A stretch of DNA of 44,749 nt from an uncultured Collinsella sp. (lineage in GTDB: Bacteria > Actinomycetota > Coriobacteriia > Coriobacteriales > Coriobacteriaceae): contig CAUCKA010000012.1 of assembly GCA_958443265.1 (NCBI GenBank), forward strand, positions 1 through 44,749, given 5' to 3'. The notes below the pieces were generated by a model, which saw nothing but the letters and a program-made list of their open reading frames with translations, was not told the DNA's origin and ran no database searches. Of the stretch, positions 6,894 to 14,864 are shown in pieces. The translations under genes were made by a program, and so were the position numbers. Each line of letters opens with the position of its first letter. Positions within the stretch are counted from its first letter, which is position 1.

Positions 6894-9467
6894 CTAGAAC
6901 GTCTGCTCGTAGTCGCTGTGTTTTTTGGCCGAACGCACCAGGAACTCCTGGTTGGTGTTGGTGCCCTTCAGACCCTTGATAAACGACGCCGCCGCACGCT
7001 CGGTATTGTTCATGCCGGCAAGAATGCGACGCAGACCAAAGACAAACGGACGCATCTGCTCGTCGACCAACAGGTCCTCGTTACGCGTACCGGAGGCAAC
7101 GGGGTCGATAGCCGGGAAGATGCGGCGGTCGGCCAGGTCGCGGTCGAGCTTAAGCTCCATGTTGCCGGTGCCCTTGAACTCCTCGAAAATGACCTCGTCC
7201 ATCTTGGAACCGGTGTCGATGAGGGCAGAGGCCAGGATGGTGAGCGAGCCACCGTTCTCGATATTACGGGCTGCGCCCAGGAAGCGCTTGGGAGGATACA
7301 GTGCCGCCGAATCGACGCCGCCCGAAAGGATGCGGCCTGAGGCGGGCGCCGCCAAGTTGTAGGCGCGGGCAAGACGCGTGATGGAGTCGAGCACCACCAC
7401 GACGTCGCCACCCAGCTCCACGATGCGCTTGGCGCGCTCGATGACGAGCTCTGCCACGCGAGTGTGGTTGTCGGCGGGCATATCGAAGGTCGACGCCACA
7501 ACCTCGCCCTTGATGGAACGCTGCATATCGGTGACCTCTTCGGGGCGCTCGTCGACGAGCAGGCAGATGAGGTGCACCTCGGGGTTGTTAATCGAGATAG
7601 ACTGGCAAATCTTCTTGAGGATCGTGGTCTTGCCGGCCTTGGGCGGGGACACGATCAAGCCACGCTGACCCTTGCCGATCGGCGACACGATGTCGATGGC
7701 GCGACCGGTAATGGAGTCCTTGCCGTGCTCCATGCGCAGCGGCTCGTTGGGATAGACCGGGGTGAGGTCACCAAACTTGGGGCGGTTGCGAATCTGCTCG
7801 GGGTCCAGACCGTTGACGGTCGTGATTTTGGCGAGGCCGGCGCGCTTGTCGCCACCACGCGAGGGGCGCAGCGAGCCCTCGATGACGTCGCCCGTGCGCA
7901 GGCGCGCGGAGCGGATGAGGTAGGCGGGCACGAAGGCGTCGTCGTTGGACTTCATGTAGCCATGGGCATGGATGATGCCGGAGCTGTCCGGGCGAATCTG
8001 CAGGATGCCCTTGATGTCGCGGAAGCCCTCGGCCTTCGCGGCGGTGACGTAGATCTCCTCGACGAGCTCGGCTTTCTTCTTGCCGGTGGTCTCGATCTCG
8101 AACTCCTTGGCCTTCTCGCGCAGTTCGGCGACCTTCATGGCAGCGAGCTCCTCACGCGAAAGCGTGGGCTCGGTGGGGGCGGCGTTACGCTCCTTGTTGC
8201 GCTGTTTGCGATCGCGCTGGCGGTTGCGACGGTCGTTGTTGCGCTCGTCCTTGCGCTCGTTGCGCTCCTCGTTGCGCTTGTGCTGGCGACGGTTGGGGCG
8301 AGCGTTGTCATCGGCCTCAGCGGGCGCGGCGCCATCGGTTGCGGCGGCGTCGGCATTGGCCGCAGCGGCGTCATTGGCCTCGGCGCCGGAATCGACCTGC
8401 GCTTCGACATCAGCCTGCTGCTCGGCGGCCTTGGCCTTAACGGACTTCTTGCGACCGCGCTTGGGCTTCTCGGATGCAGGCTGTTCGACGTCCTGGGGCT
8501 CGACGGCATTAGTCGATGCATCGGCGGTCGTCTCGGCGGAATCCTCGGACGCACCCTTCTTGGCAGCCTTAGCCTTGGACGTGCGCTTAGCAGCAGTGCG
8601 ACGGCTGCGACCGGGACGGACGTCGGCGGGCTCGGCATCGGCAGAAACGGCCTCGGAAGTCGTGGCATCCTGGACGGGTGCATCGGCAGCAGTTGAGGAC
8701 TTGGCAGTCACCGCAGCATCCCGAGCGGCGGCGGCGGCTGCTGCGGCCTTCTCTGCCTCGACAAAGGCCTTGGGCTTGCGACCGCGACGGTGCGGGCGCA
8801 AAGCCGGATCGACAACGGGAACTTCGTTGGCCTCGACAGGCGCAGCGGGCTCAACAGGCAATGTGCCCTCCCCTGCCGCGGAACGGACCGAAGCCTCAGT
8901 GAGCTCGGGGGCTACCTGTTCCGCAACTTGCTCGGCCTTAGCAGCCGTGCGGCGGCGTGTGCGCGGTGCCGGCTTCTCGGTCGGCAGGTCGGCGGCAGGG
9001 GTCTCGATGGCGGCAGGCGTCTCGGGCACAGACGGAGCTGCAAGCTCGGTCAGAGCCGCGGCCTCGCGCTCGGCAGCACGACGGCGGGCGCGCACCACCT
9101 GAGCCTCGCTAATCTGCGCCAACGCACGTGCCTGCGCGACCTCATCGGAAATCGGCGCCGAGGAGTCAGCTGCAACGGTGCGCTTGGCGCGCGTCGTGCG
9201 CGTGGTACGGCGCTTGGGCTTGGTGACCTCCTCGCCGTCAGCGGCAGGCTTGGCCGTGTGGCGCGTGAGCTTGGGCTTTGCCGGAGCAGCCTCCTCACCA
9301 GTTGTAGGCACGGCCTTCTCAGCCGCCACAGGCATAGGCGTCGAAGCAGCCTTAGGCGTCTCAGGAGCCGAGGCTTGCGCGGGCGCCGCGACCTGGTCCG
9401 ACGCAACCGGTGCAGCGGGAGCGGCCTGCGTCGTCGTTATTTCGTTTTCTTGCTGTTGATCAGACAC
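6894..9467 (-). CDS. rho: Transcription termination factor Rho with a very long N-terminal extension
   Basis: An 857-residue Rho; typical Rho is about 420. The conserved core starts near residue 436 (LSREELAAMK, Rho_N helices). It continues through the RNA-binding OB fold (about 480-560, GILQIRPDSSG and AHGYMKS) and the ATPase domain with P-loop SPPKAGKTT at about 607-615, LLVDERPEEVT, VVVLDSITRLARAYN and DRRIFPAID. Residues 1 to about 435 are low-complexity Ala, Glu, Pro, Lys and Arg, with repeated KPKRR/RTRRR patches and an Arg/Asn/Asp-rich stretch before the core. Long basic or disordered insertions are known in actinobacterial Rho. The start is GTG with a weak ribosome site. It acts as a hexameric RNA translocase ending transcription. 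Confidence 0.95.
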   Translation of the reverse strand: MSDQQQENEITTTQAAPAAPVASDQVAAPAQASAPETPKAASTPMPVAAEKAVPTTGEEAAPAKPKLTRHTAKPAADGEEVTKPKRRTTRTTRAKRTVAADSSAPISDEVAQARALAQISEAQVVRARRRAAEREAAALTELAAPSVPETPAAIETPAADLPTEKPAPRTRRRTAAKAEQVAEQVAPELTEASVRSAAGEGTLPVEPAAPVEANEVPVVDPALRPHRRGRKPKAFVEAEKAAAAAAAARDAAVTAKSSTAADAPVQDATTSEAVSADAEPADVRPGRSRRTAAKRTSKAKAAKKGASEDSAETTADASTNAVEPQDVEQPASEKPKRGRKKSVKAKAAEQQADVEAQVDSGAEANDAAAANADAAATDGAAPAEADDNARPNRRQHKRNEERNERKDERNNDRRNRQRDRKQRNKERNAAPTEPTLSREELAAMKVAELREKAKEFEIETTGKKKAELVEEIYVTAAKAEGFRDIKGILQIRPDSSGIIHAHGYMKSNDDAFVPAYLIRSARLRTGDVIEGSLRPSRGGDKRAGLAKITTVNGLDPEQIRNRPKFGDLTPVYPNEPLRMEHGKDSITGRAIDIVSPIGKGQRGLIVSPPKAGKTTILKKICQSISINNPEVHLICLLVDERPEEVTDMQRSIKGEVVASTFDMPADNHTRVAELVIERAKRIVELGGDVVVVLDSITRLARAYNLAAPASGRILSGGVDSAALYPPKRFLGAARNIENGGSLTILASALIDTGSKMDEVIFEEFKGTGNMELKLDRDLADRRIFPAIDPVASGTRNEDLLVDEQMRPFVFGLRRILAGMNNTERAAASFIKGLKGTNTNQEFLVRSAKKHSDYEQTF

Positions 9468-9610
9468 AGTGTTTGCTCAACTTTCTTTTCAAGCCCTGTG
9501 ATCACATGCTCCCTGCATAAACCTTCAGGGCGGCTAAACAGTCTAGTTCCGTTCAAAACGACGGACATCATTGATCTGTATCGAGATGATTGCGTCAACT
9601 ACGCAGCGTT

Positions 9611-9638
9611 AGTGTAACACAACCGCCGCCACCTGCAA
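9611..9638 (-). promoter_or_regulatory. Candidate rho promoter
   Basis: TTGCAG (9633-9638) and TACACT (9611-9616) on the minus strand are separated by 16 bases, about 140 bases upstream of the GTG. This leaves a long leader, which fits the known self-attenuation of rho genes but is not proof of it. Confidence 0.45.
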
Positions 9639-9640
9639 CT

Positions 9641-9690
9641 TAGTCATTGGGGGCGTTCTTAAACGACTAGTCAAAAGGGACACTCTTTGG
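9641..9690. repeat. REP-like block shared with 28963-29012
   Basis: The words TAGTCATTGGGG, TTCTTAAACGACTAGTC and GGGACACTCTT recur in the same order and spacing at 28963-29012. The block sits next to the -35 box of rho. Confidence 0.6.
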
Positions 9691-9723
9691 TCTACCACCC
9701 ACAAATCAGACTGCCTCCGCCAA

Positions 9724-9871
9724 AACTATGGCGGTTTACTACGACGAATCGATCAACCGCGACCACTCCGAAACATGTTGAACTAAAACCGCAGGTAGAT
9801 GCCTTGCGCTTTTTTGCGAAAAGCCGGCGTGGTTGGAAATTCCCAATTCATCGTAGTAAACCGGCATAGTT
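9724..9871. repeat. 148-bp element with 26-base inverted ends (element C)
   Basis: The ends (9724-9749 and 9846-9871) are complementary at 24 of 26 positions (AACTATG, then CGGTTTACTACGA, then GAAT). The interior contains AAAACCGCAGGT followed by CTTG, and later GCCGG-GTGGT, in the same order as in the minus strand of the elements at 30856-30978 and 34032-34154, although the outer ends differ completely. It lies just downstream of argS. No protein is encoded. Confidence 0.65.
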
Positions 9872-9917
9872 TCGTATTTCCAGCAGTTCCAAATTCGTCA
9901 ATACGTCGGCATTTGCG

Positions 9918-9950
9918 AAAAAAGCCCGACCTCCGTGGGAGATCGGGCTT
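9918..9950 (-). terminator. argS terminator
   Basis: A hairpin AAGCCCGATCTCC/GGTCGGGCTT on the minus strand is followed by six T residues, about 45 bases beyond the argS stop. Confidence 0.85.
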
Positions 9951-9996
9951 ATAGGGCTCAGTTAAACCAAACCTACACGGTCAAATGACCCGCAGG

Positions 9997-11850
9997 TTAC
10001 ATCTGCTCGGGAGCGGAGACACCAACGAGGGTGAGCACCAGGGCGAGCGTCACGCGGACGGCGTCGCAAGCGGCCAGACGGGCACGCGAAAGCTCGGGGT
10101 CGACGGGACGGCCCTCGCTCGGCAGCACCTGGCAGGCAGCATAGAAGCTGTGGAAGTCACCAGCGAGTTCCTCGGCAAAGTGCGTCAGACGGAACGGGGC
10201 GCGGTCGCGAGCGCAGCTGGCGATCAGGTCGGTGAGCTCGTTGAGCTTACGCGAAAGGGCGAGCTCGGTCGGGTCGGTCAACAGCGAGTAATCGACGTTC
10301 TCACCGATGGCCTTGGCGGCAACGGCCTTCATGCCCATCTCGTCGGCCTGCTCAGGCGTTACGTCAGCGGCACGGCGCAGGATGGAGCAGACGCGAGCGT
10401 GAGCGTACTGCACGTAGTACACCGGGTTGGAGTTGTCGCGCTTCTTAACGGCCTCGATGTCGAAGTCGACCATCTGGTTGGAGCTCTTGGAGATGAGCGT
10501 GTAGCGAGCGGCATCGGAACCGACCTCGTCGACGAGCTCCTGCAGGGTCACCATGGTGCCCTTGCGCTTGGACATACGGACGGGCTTGCCGTTGCGCAGC
10601 AGGTTGACGAGCTGGCCCAGCAGAACCTCAAACTTTCCGGGATAGCCAAGAGCGTCGCAGACGCAGCGGACGCGCTCGATGTAGCCGTGGTGGTCGGCGC
10701 CCCAGATGTCGATGACGTGGTCGACGCGCTGGAACTTATCCCAGTGATAGGCAACGTCGGAGGCGAAGTAGGTGTACTCGCCGTCGGACTTGATCAGGAC
10801 GCGGTCCTTGTCATCGCCCAGGTCGGTGGAGCGGAACCACAGGGCGCCGTCCTTGGTGTAGAGGTAGCCCATCTTGTCGAGCTTCTCAAAAGCGCGGTCG
10901 ACGGCGGAGGTGCCGGCGGTCTCGCCCTCGGTGTCCTTCACGTACAGCGAGCGCTCGGAGTACCAACGATCGAAGTCGCAGTTGACGGCGTGGCAGAGGT
11001 CGCGCATGTTATCGACCATCTTTACATAGCCGCGCTCGCGGAAGCTCTCCATGCGCTCCTGAGGATCGGCGTTGACCCACTTATCGCCGTCGGTGCGCCA
11101 GAACTCGGCGGCCTCGTCGATGATGTAGTCGCCGCCGTAAGAGTCCTTGCCCAAGGTCTCGGCAAAGTTGTCCTGATACGGATGGGTCTCGGGGTGCTCG
11201 TCGTTCTCGTCGGCAACAAAGGCGTCACGGTCGGCGATCAGCAGCTTGTGAGCCTCGTCGATATCAACGCCCTGCTTGGCGATGATGTCGGCAAGCTGCA
11301 TATAGCGCGTGCTGATGGAGTTGCCGAAGGTGTTCATCTGAGAGCCGTGGTCATTGATGTAGAACTCACGCTGGATCTCATAGCCGGCGTGGTCCATAAC
11401 GCGGCAGAGCGAATCGCCCAGCGCGGCCCAGCGGCCGTGGCCGATGTGCATGGGGCCGACGGGGTTGGCGGAAACGAACTCGACCTGGGTCTTCAGGCCA
11501 CCACCGACGTTGGACTTAGCGAAGTCCATGCCCTTCTCGCGAGCCTCGCCAAAGATGGCATTCTTGACGGCAACGGAGAGGTAGAAGTTGATGAAACCGG
11601 GGCCTGCGATCTCAACCTTCTCGATCGCGGGATCCTCGGGCATATGGGCAACGATGGCCTCGGCGATCTTGCGCGGGGCGCAGTGGGCCAGCTTGGCGGA
11701 CTTCAGGGCCATGGTAGAGGTCCACTCGCCATGAGAAGTGTCAGCCGGTCGCTCGATAGCGCAATCGTCAAGTTCAAATGCGGAAAGGTCGCCGGCCTCC
11801 TGGGCCGCAGCAAGCGCAGCGCGTACCAGCTCTTCAATCTTCTCGGGCAT
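9997..11850 (-). CDS. argS: Arginyl-tRNA synthetase
   Basis: A 617-residue class Ia synthetase that charges tRNA-Arg. It starts at ATG 11850 after a perfect AAGGAGG. The N-terminal Add-1 domain covers about residues 1-110, then the catalytic Rossmann fold with the HIGH sequence at 135-138 (SANPVGPMHIGHGR). The KMSKS-equivalent is MSKRKG, and the C-terminal DALR anticodon-binding domain ends in LALVLTLVGVSAPEQM. All key motifs are intact and length is normal. It is divergent from the CarD-family gene. Confidence 0.97.
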   Translation of the reverse strand: MPEKIEELVRAALAAAQEAGDLSAFELDDCAIERPADTSHGEWTSTMALKSAKLAHCAPRKIAEAIVAHMPEDPAIEKVEIAGPGFINFYLSVAVKNAIFGEAREKGMDFAKSNVGGGLKTQVEFVSANPVGPMHIGHGRWAALGDSLCRVMDHAGYEIQREFYINDHGSQMNTFGNSISTRYMQLADIIAKQGVDIDEAHKLLIADRDAFVADENDEHPETHPYQDNFAETLGKDSYGGDYIIDEAAEFWRTDGDKWVNADPQERMESFRERGYVKMVDNMRDLCHAVNCDFDRWYSERSLYVKDTEGETAGTSAVDRAFEKLDKMGYLYTKDGALWFRSTDLGDDKDRVLIKSDGEYTYFASDVAYHWDKFQRVDHVIDIWGADHHGYIERVRCVCDALGYPGKFEVLLGQLVNLLRNGKPVRMSKRKGTMVTLQELVDEVGSDAARYTLISKSSNQMVDFDIEAVKKRDNSNPVYYVQYAHARVCSILRRAADVTPEQADEMGMKAVAAKAIGENVDYSLLTDPTELALSRKLNELTDLIASCARDRAPFRLTHFAEELAGDFHSFYAACQVLPSEGRPVDPELSRARLAACDAVRVTLALVLTLVGVSAPEQM

Positions 11851-12192
11851 AGATCCTCCTTGTGTTAAAGCCCCCGAGCTCTTGGTCACTCGTAGGGCAA
11901 AAGCCAGAGTTTGTAGCACTCTATCACAAGCGAGGGGCACTGTCGCAGGGTAAAGCCAATCGAAATTGCATATGCACAAAATTGACTACAGCTTGTATGG
12001 AGTCACTCAAAGATGCCGGTCTGCCTGCAGATTATGCACGCGTTGAAAATGCATAAAGGTGTGAATGAGCTGTGTCTTTTATCGAATACTCTTACCTATC
12101 AGAGTTGTGTGCTTTTCCTGCATAAAGCGAGGATTTGCGCACGTCAGCGTGTTATTCTATACATACGTTAATTCGTATAAGTTGGAGGTAGC
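11851..12192. other. Divergent intergenic region argS/carD-like gene
   Basis: About 340 bases. The right end holds a clear promoter for the CarD-family gene (12135-12163). On the argS side I see no convincing -35/-10 pair, only the strong ribosome site. No repeat or RNA fold is evident. Confidence 0.4.
12135..12163 (+). promoter_or_regulatory. Promoter of the CarD-family gene
   Basis: TTGCGC (12135-12140) and TATACA (12158-12163) are separated by 17 bases, and a short inverted repeat ATACG-N6-CGTAT follows at the expected start of transcription. The ribosome site TTGGAGG precedes the ATG at 12193. Confidence 0.6.
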
Positions 12193-12678
12193 ATGTTCTC
12201 AATCGGTCAACACGTCATTCATCCGGGTCAGGGAGTCTGCACCGTCGTCGGTTTTAGGGACGACACGCCGCAGCCCATGTTGTTGCTCGAGGCCAAGCAG
12301 GGGCATGCGCAGACGATCCTTATGTACCCCGTGGCGCAGGCCGACCGTCTGCATGCCGCCATCTCTCAGCAAGATGCCGAGCATCTGCTGAGCCACTATG
12401 ACGAGCTGGAGTGCGACACCTTTACCGAGCGCAACAGCTCGCTTGAAGAGACACACTTTAAGCAGCAGCTCAAGCTGGGCGCGCCCGAGACGGTCCGCGT
12501 GGCAAAGACCATGATGCACCGCATTCGCCAGGCCGAGGAAGCCGATAAAAAGCCCAGCTCTTACTATATGCGTGTACTCAAGGAAGCCAAGCGCCGCTCC
12601 ATCGAGGAGTTCGCCGTGGCATTGGGCGTCACCGAGGAGGCCGCCGAAGCCCGCCTAGCCCAAGCCGCCCTCAACTAA
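12193..12678 (+). CDS. CarD/CdnL-family transcriptional regulator
   Basis: A 161-residue protein. The N-terminal CarD/TRCF RNA-polymerase-interaction fold is recognised by MFSIGQHVIHPGQGVCTVV, followed by a helical C-terminal domain (about 65-160). Family members bind the RNA polymerase beta subunit and stabilise open promoter complexes; in mycobacteria CarD is essential and controls rRNA promoters. It starts at ATG after GGAGG, and the length matches the family. It is monocistronic, ending at a palindromic repeat that probably serves as its terminator. Confidence 0.88.
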   Translation: MFSIGQHVIHPGQGVCTVVGFRDDTPQPMLLLEAKQGHAQTILMYPVAQADRLHAAISQQDAEHLLSHYDELECDTFTERNSSLEETHFKQQLKLGAPETVRVAKTMMHRIRQAEEADKKPSSYYMRVLKEAKRRSIEEFAVALGVTEEAAEARLAQAALN

Positions 12679-12690
12679 CCCATCCGCGCC

Positions 12691-12734
12691 AAAAACCACC
12701 ACAAAGGGGACAGGCACCTTTATGGTGGTTTTTT
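12691..12734. repeat. Palindromic intergenic repeat, copy 1
   Basis: AAAACCACCA and TGGTGGTTTT arms enclose the conserved middle GGGGACAGGCACC; a T-run follows on the plus strand. It lies just after the CarD-family gene and probably terminates it. Five more copies are at 13411, 24154, 24562, 26138 and 27096. Confidence 0.8.
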
Positions 12735-12795
12735 CGTTCTAGTCGTTCTAGTAGTATTCATTCTTATTGATACCCACGAGCACAAGGAGTCTCTT

Positions 12796-13395
12796 ATGGC
12801 AGAGCCGCTTACCGCCGGAATCACCCGCGACCGCGCGTTCGAACTGCTCAACGAACACAACAAGGACCCGTTCCACATCACCCATGGCGAGACGGTCGAG
12901 GGCACTATGCGCTACTTTGCGCGCGAGTTCGACCCCGAGAACGAGGAGTTTTGGGGCATCGTCGGTCTGCTGCACGACCTGGATTGGGAGGAGCATGAGG
13001 ACGACCCCATGAACCACACCATCTATGCTGCCGAGATTCTTGAGGGCGAAGGTGCGTCTCCCGAGCTCATTCGCGCCATCCAGACGCACACGTCGGACTT
13101 CAACACCTCGCTGCCCAAACCCGAGCTGCAGATGGAAAAGATCCTGTTTGCCTGCGATGAGCTCACCGGCCTGATCGGCGCTGCAGTCATCATGCGCCCG
13201 AGCAAGAGCGTTATGGACTTTACGACCAAGTCGCTCAAGAAGAAGTTCAAGGACAAGCGCTTTGCCGCCGGCTGCTCGCGCGACGTGATTTCGCAGGGCG
13301 CCGAGATGTTGGGCTGGGAGCTCCCCGAGCTCTTTGACCGCACCATAGCGGCCATGCAGTCCTTCGCCCCCGACCGCGATACCTTCCAGGCCTAA
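12796..13395 (+). CDS. HD-domain metal-dependent hydrolase
   Basis: A 199-residue protein with an HD fold. The metal-ligand pattern is visible: HITHGETV (about 27-34), GLLHDLDWEEH (HD pair near residue 59), a downstream AIQTHTSD and a later ACDELTGL. HD proteins of this size hydrolyse phosphomonoesters or nucleotides; the substrate is unknown. The ribosome site is AAGGAG. It is followed by a palindromic repeat shared with the convergent proA. Confidence 0.8.
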   Translation: MAEPLTAGITRDRAFELLNEHNKDPFHITHGETVEGTMRYFAREFDPENEEFWGIVGLLHDLDWEEHEDDPMNHTIYAAEILEGEGASPELIRAIQTHTSDFNTSLPKPELQMEKILFACDELTGLIGAAVIMRPSKSVMDFTTKSLKKKFKDKRFAAGCSRDVISQGAEMLGWELPELFDRTIAAMQSFAPDRDTFQA

Positions 13396-13410
13396 CCGCC
13401 CACGCCACCT

Positions 13411-13453
13411 AAAACCGCCACAAAGGGGACAGGCACCTTTGTGGTGGTTTTTG
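13411..13453. repeat. Palindromic intergenic repeat, copy 2
   Basis: AAAACCGCCACAAA and TTTGTGGTGGTTTT arms enclose GGGGACAGGCACC. It lies between the convergent HD gene and proA, where it can end both transcripts. Confidence 0.8.
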
Positions 13454-13465
13454 TTTGCGCGGGCG

Positions 13466-14752
13466 TTAGGGGCGGACCTGGCCGGTGCCTCGGAGCTTGT
13501 ATTTGTAGGTGGTGAGGGCCTCGGCGGCAAAGGGGCCACGGGCGTGGAGCTTTTGGGTCGAGATGCCGATCTCGGCGCCCAGGCCAAACTCGCCGCCGTC
13601 GGTAAAGCGCGTGCTGGCGTTGGCGTACACGGCCGAGGCATCGACCGCGTCCAGGAAGCGCTCGCAAGCATCCGTATCCTCGGCAACGATGGCCTCGGAG
13701 TGCATCGTGCCGTAGCGATTGATGTGTGCGATGGCCTCGTCCTCGTTTGCCACGACCTTCACGCTCATCTCGAGCGCCAGGTACTCGCGACCCCAGTCCT
13801 CCTCAGTCGCGGCGACGTAGTCATCGCCCTCCACAAAGCCGGCATCGGCGCACGCGGCGCACGTGGCCTCGTCGCCGTGAATGAGCACGCCGTGGTCGTG
13901 CAGCACGGCAACGACCGCAGGCAAAAACACATTGGCCACAGCATGGTCGACCAGCAGCGACTCGGCGGCATTGCACACGCCTACACGCTGGGTCTTGGCA
14001 TTAACGATAATATTGAGCGCTTTATCGAAGTCGGCGGATTCATGCACGTAGATGTGGCAGTTACCCGTGCCCGTCTCGATCACCGGAACGAGCGACTCGC
14101 GCACGCAGCGCTGGATCAGGCCCGCACCGCCACGCGGAATGAGCACATCGACGACGCCGCGGAGCTTCATGAGCTCGCCGGTGGCCTCGCGGTCGGTAGA
14201 CTCGATCATCGACACGGCCTCGCGCGGGAAGCCCTTGGCCTCGAGCGCATCGGCCAGCAGCTCAGAAATCATGGCACACGAGTGATAGGCCAGCGAGCCG
14301 CCGCGCAGAATGCAGGCGTTGCCGGTGCGGATGCAGATGCCCGCGGCGTCGGCCGTCACGTTGGGGCGCGCCTCGTACACCATGGCGACCAGGCCCAACG
14401 GCACGCTCACGCGGGTGAGGTCCACGCCGCTTGCGAGCACGCGGTGGTCGAGCACGCGGCCGACAGGATCGGGCAGCTCGGCGAGCTTCTCCAGGCCGGC
14501 GGCCATACCCTCGACGCGCTCGGGCGTCAGCAGCAGACGGTCGAGGAGCCCCGCCGAGGTCCCCGCATCGCGCGCGGCGGACATATCGAGCTCGTTGGCG
14601 GCGACGATGGAGTCGACACCGTTGCGCAGTGCTGCGGCCATGGCGCGCACGGCCTCCTGGCGCTGCTCGTCGCTCGCCGTGGCAAGCGAGGCCGACGCTG
14701 CCTTAGCGGCAACGGCAAGATCGTGGACATACGTGGCCATATCGACCGACAT
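13466..14752 (-). CDS. proA: Gamma-glutamyl phosphate reductase (glutamate-5-semialdehyde dehydrogenase)
   Basis: A 428-residue aldehyde-dehydrogenase-fold enzyme, the second step of proline synthesis, reducing gamma-glutamyl phosphate with NADPH. Motifs are VPLGLVAMVYEARPNVTADAA near residue 115-135 (written here only as an identifier of the ProA signature region), RGGSLAYHS, LIPRGGAGLI, and VGVCNAAESLL with the catalytic Cys. It starts at ATG 14752 after AGGAGAAAGGG. Unlike many genomes, proB is not adjacent: the plus-strand prolyl aminopeptidase gene lies between them, and no proC is seen in this window. Confidence 0.95.
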   Translation of the reverse strand: MSVDMATYVHDLAVAAKAASASLATASDEQRQEAVRAMAAALRNGVDSIVAANELDMSAARDAGTSAGLLDRLLLTPERVEGMAAGLEKLAELPDPVGRVLDHRVLASGVDLTRVSVPLGLVAMVYEARPNVTADAAGICIRTGNACILRGGSLAYHSCAMISELLADALEAKGFPREAVSMIESTDREATGELMKLRGVVDVLIPRGGAGLIQRCVRESLVPVIETGTGNCHIYVHESADFDKALNIIVNAKTQRVGVCNAAESLLVDHAVANVFLPAVVAVLHDHGVLIHGDEATCAACADAGFVEGDDYVAATEEDWGREYLALEMSVKVVANEDEAIAHINRYGTMHSEAIVAEDTDACERFLDAVDASAVYANASTRFTDGGEFGLGAEIGISTQKLHARGPFAAEALTTYKYKLRGTGQVRP

Positions 14753-14864
14753 GGGCGGCCCTTTCTCCTAGAAGTTTGCAACCATGGTAGCCGATTTGCG
14801 CATGGCCTCGCCCGCGGCGGTAGAATTGGTCAACCCGAAACACCGCAACGAACGGAAGACTCAC

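Larger units (their letters stand above)
9468..9996. other. Intergenic region between argS and rho
   Basis: More than 500 bases without a gene. Reading leftward it contains the argS terminator (9918-9950), an inverted-end repeat element (9724-9871), a REP-like block (9641-9690), the rho promoter (9611-9638) and a roughly 140-base leader. The short open frame at 9687-9869 inside the repeat element has no coding signature. Confidence 0.5.

Noticed and set aside
7464..8696. Long open frame antisense to rho (about 410 codons), Gly/Val/Leu-rich
   Set aside because: It is a shadow of the GC-rich low-complexity rho frame; no ribosome site, no domain, and rho is clearly the coding strand.
9687..9869. 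60-codon frame in the argS-rho gap
   Set aside because: It lies wholly inside an inverted-end repeat element and has no coding signature.
9985..11868. Long open frame antisense to argS
   Set aside because: Mirror of argS codon bias; the argS motifs and ribosome site decide the strand.
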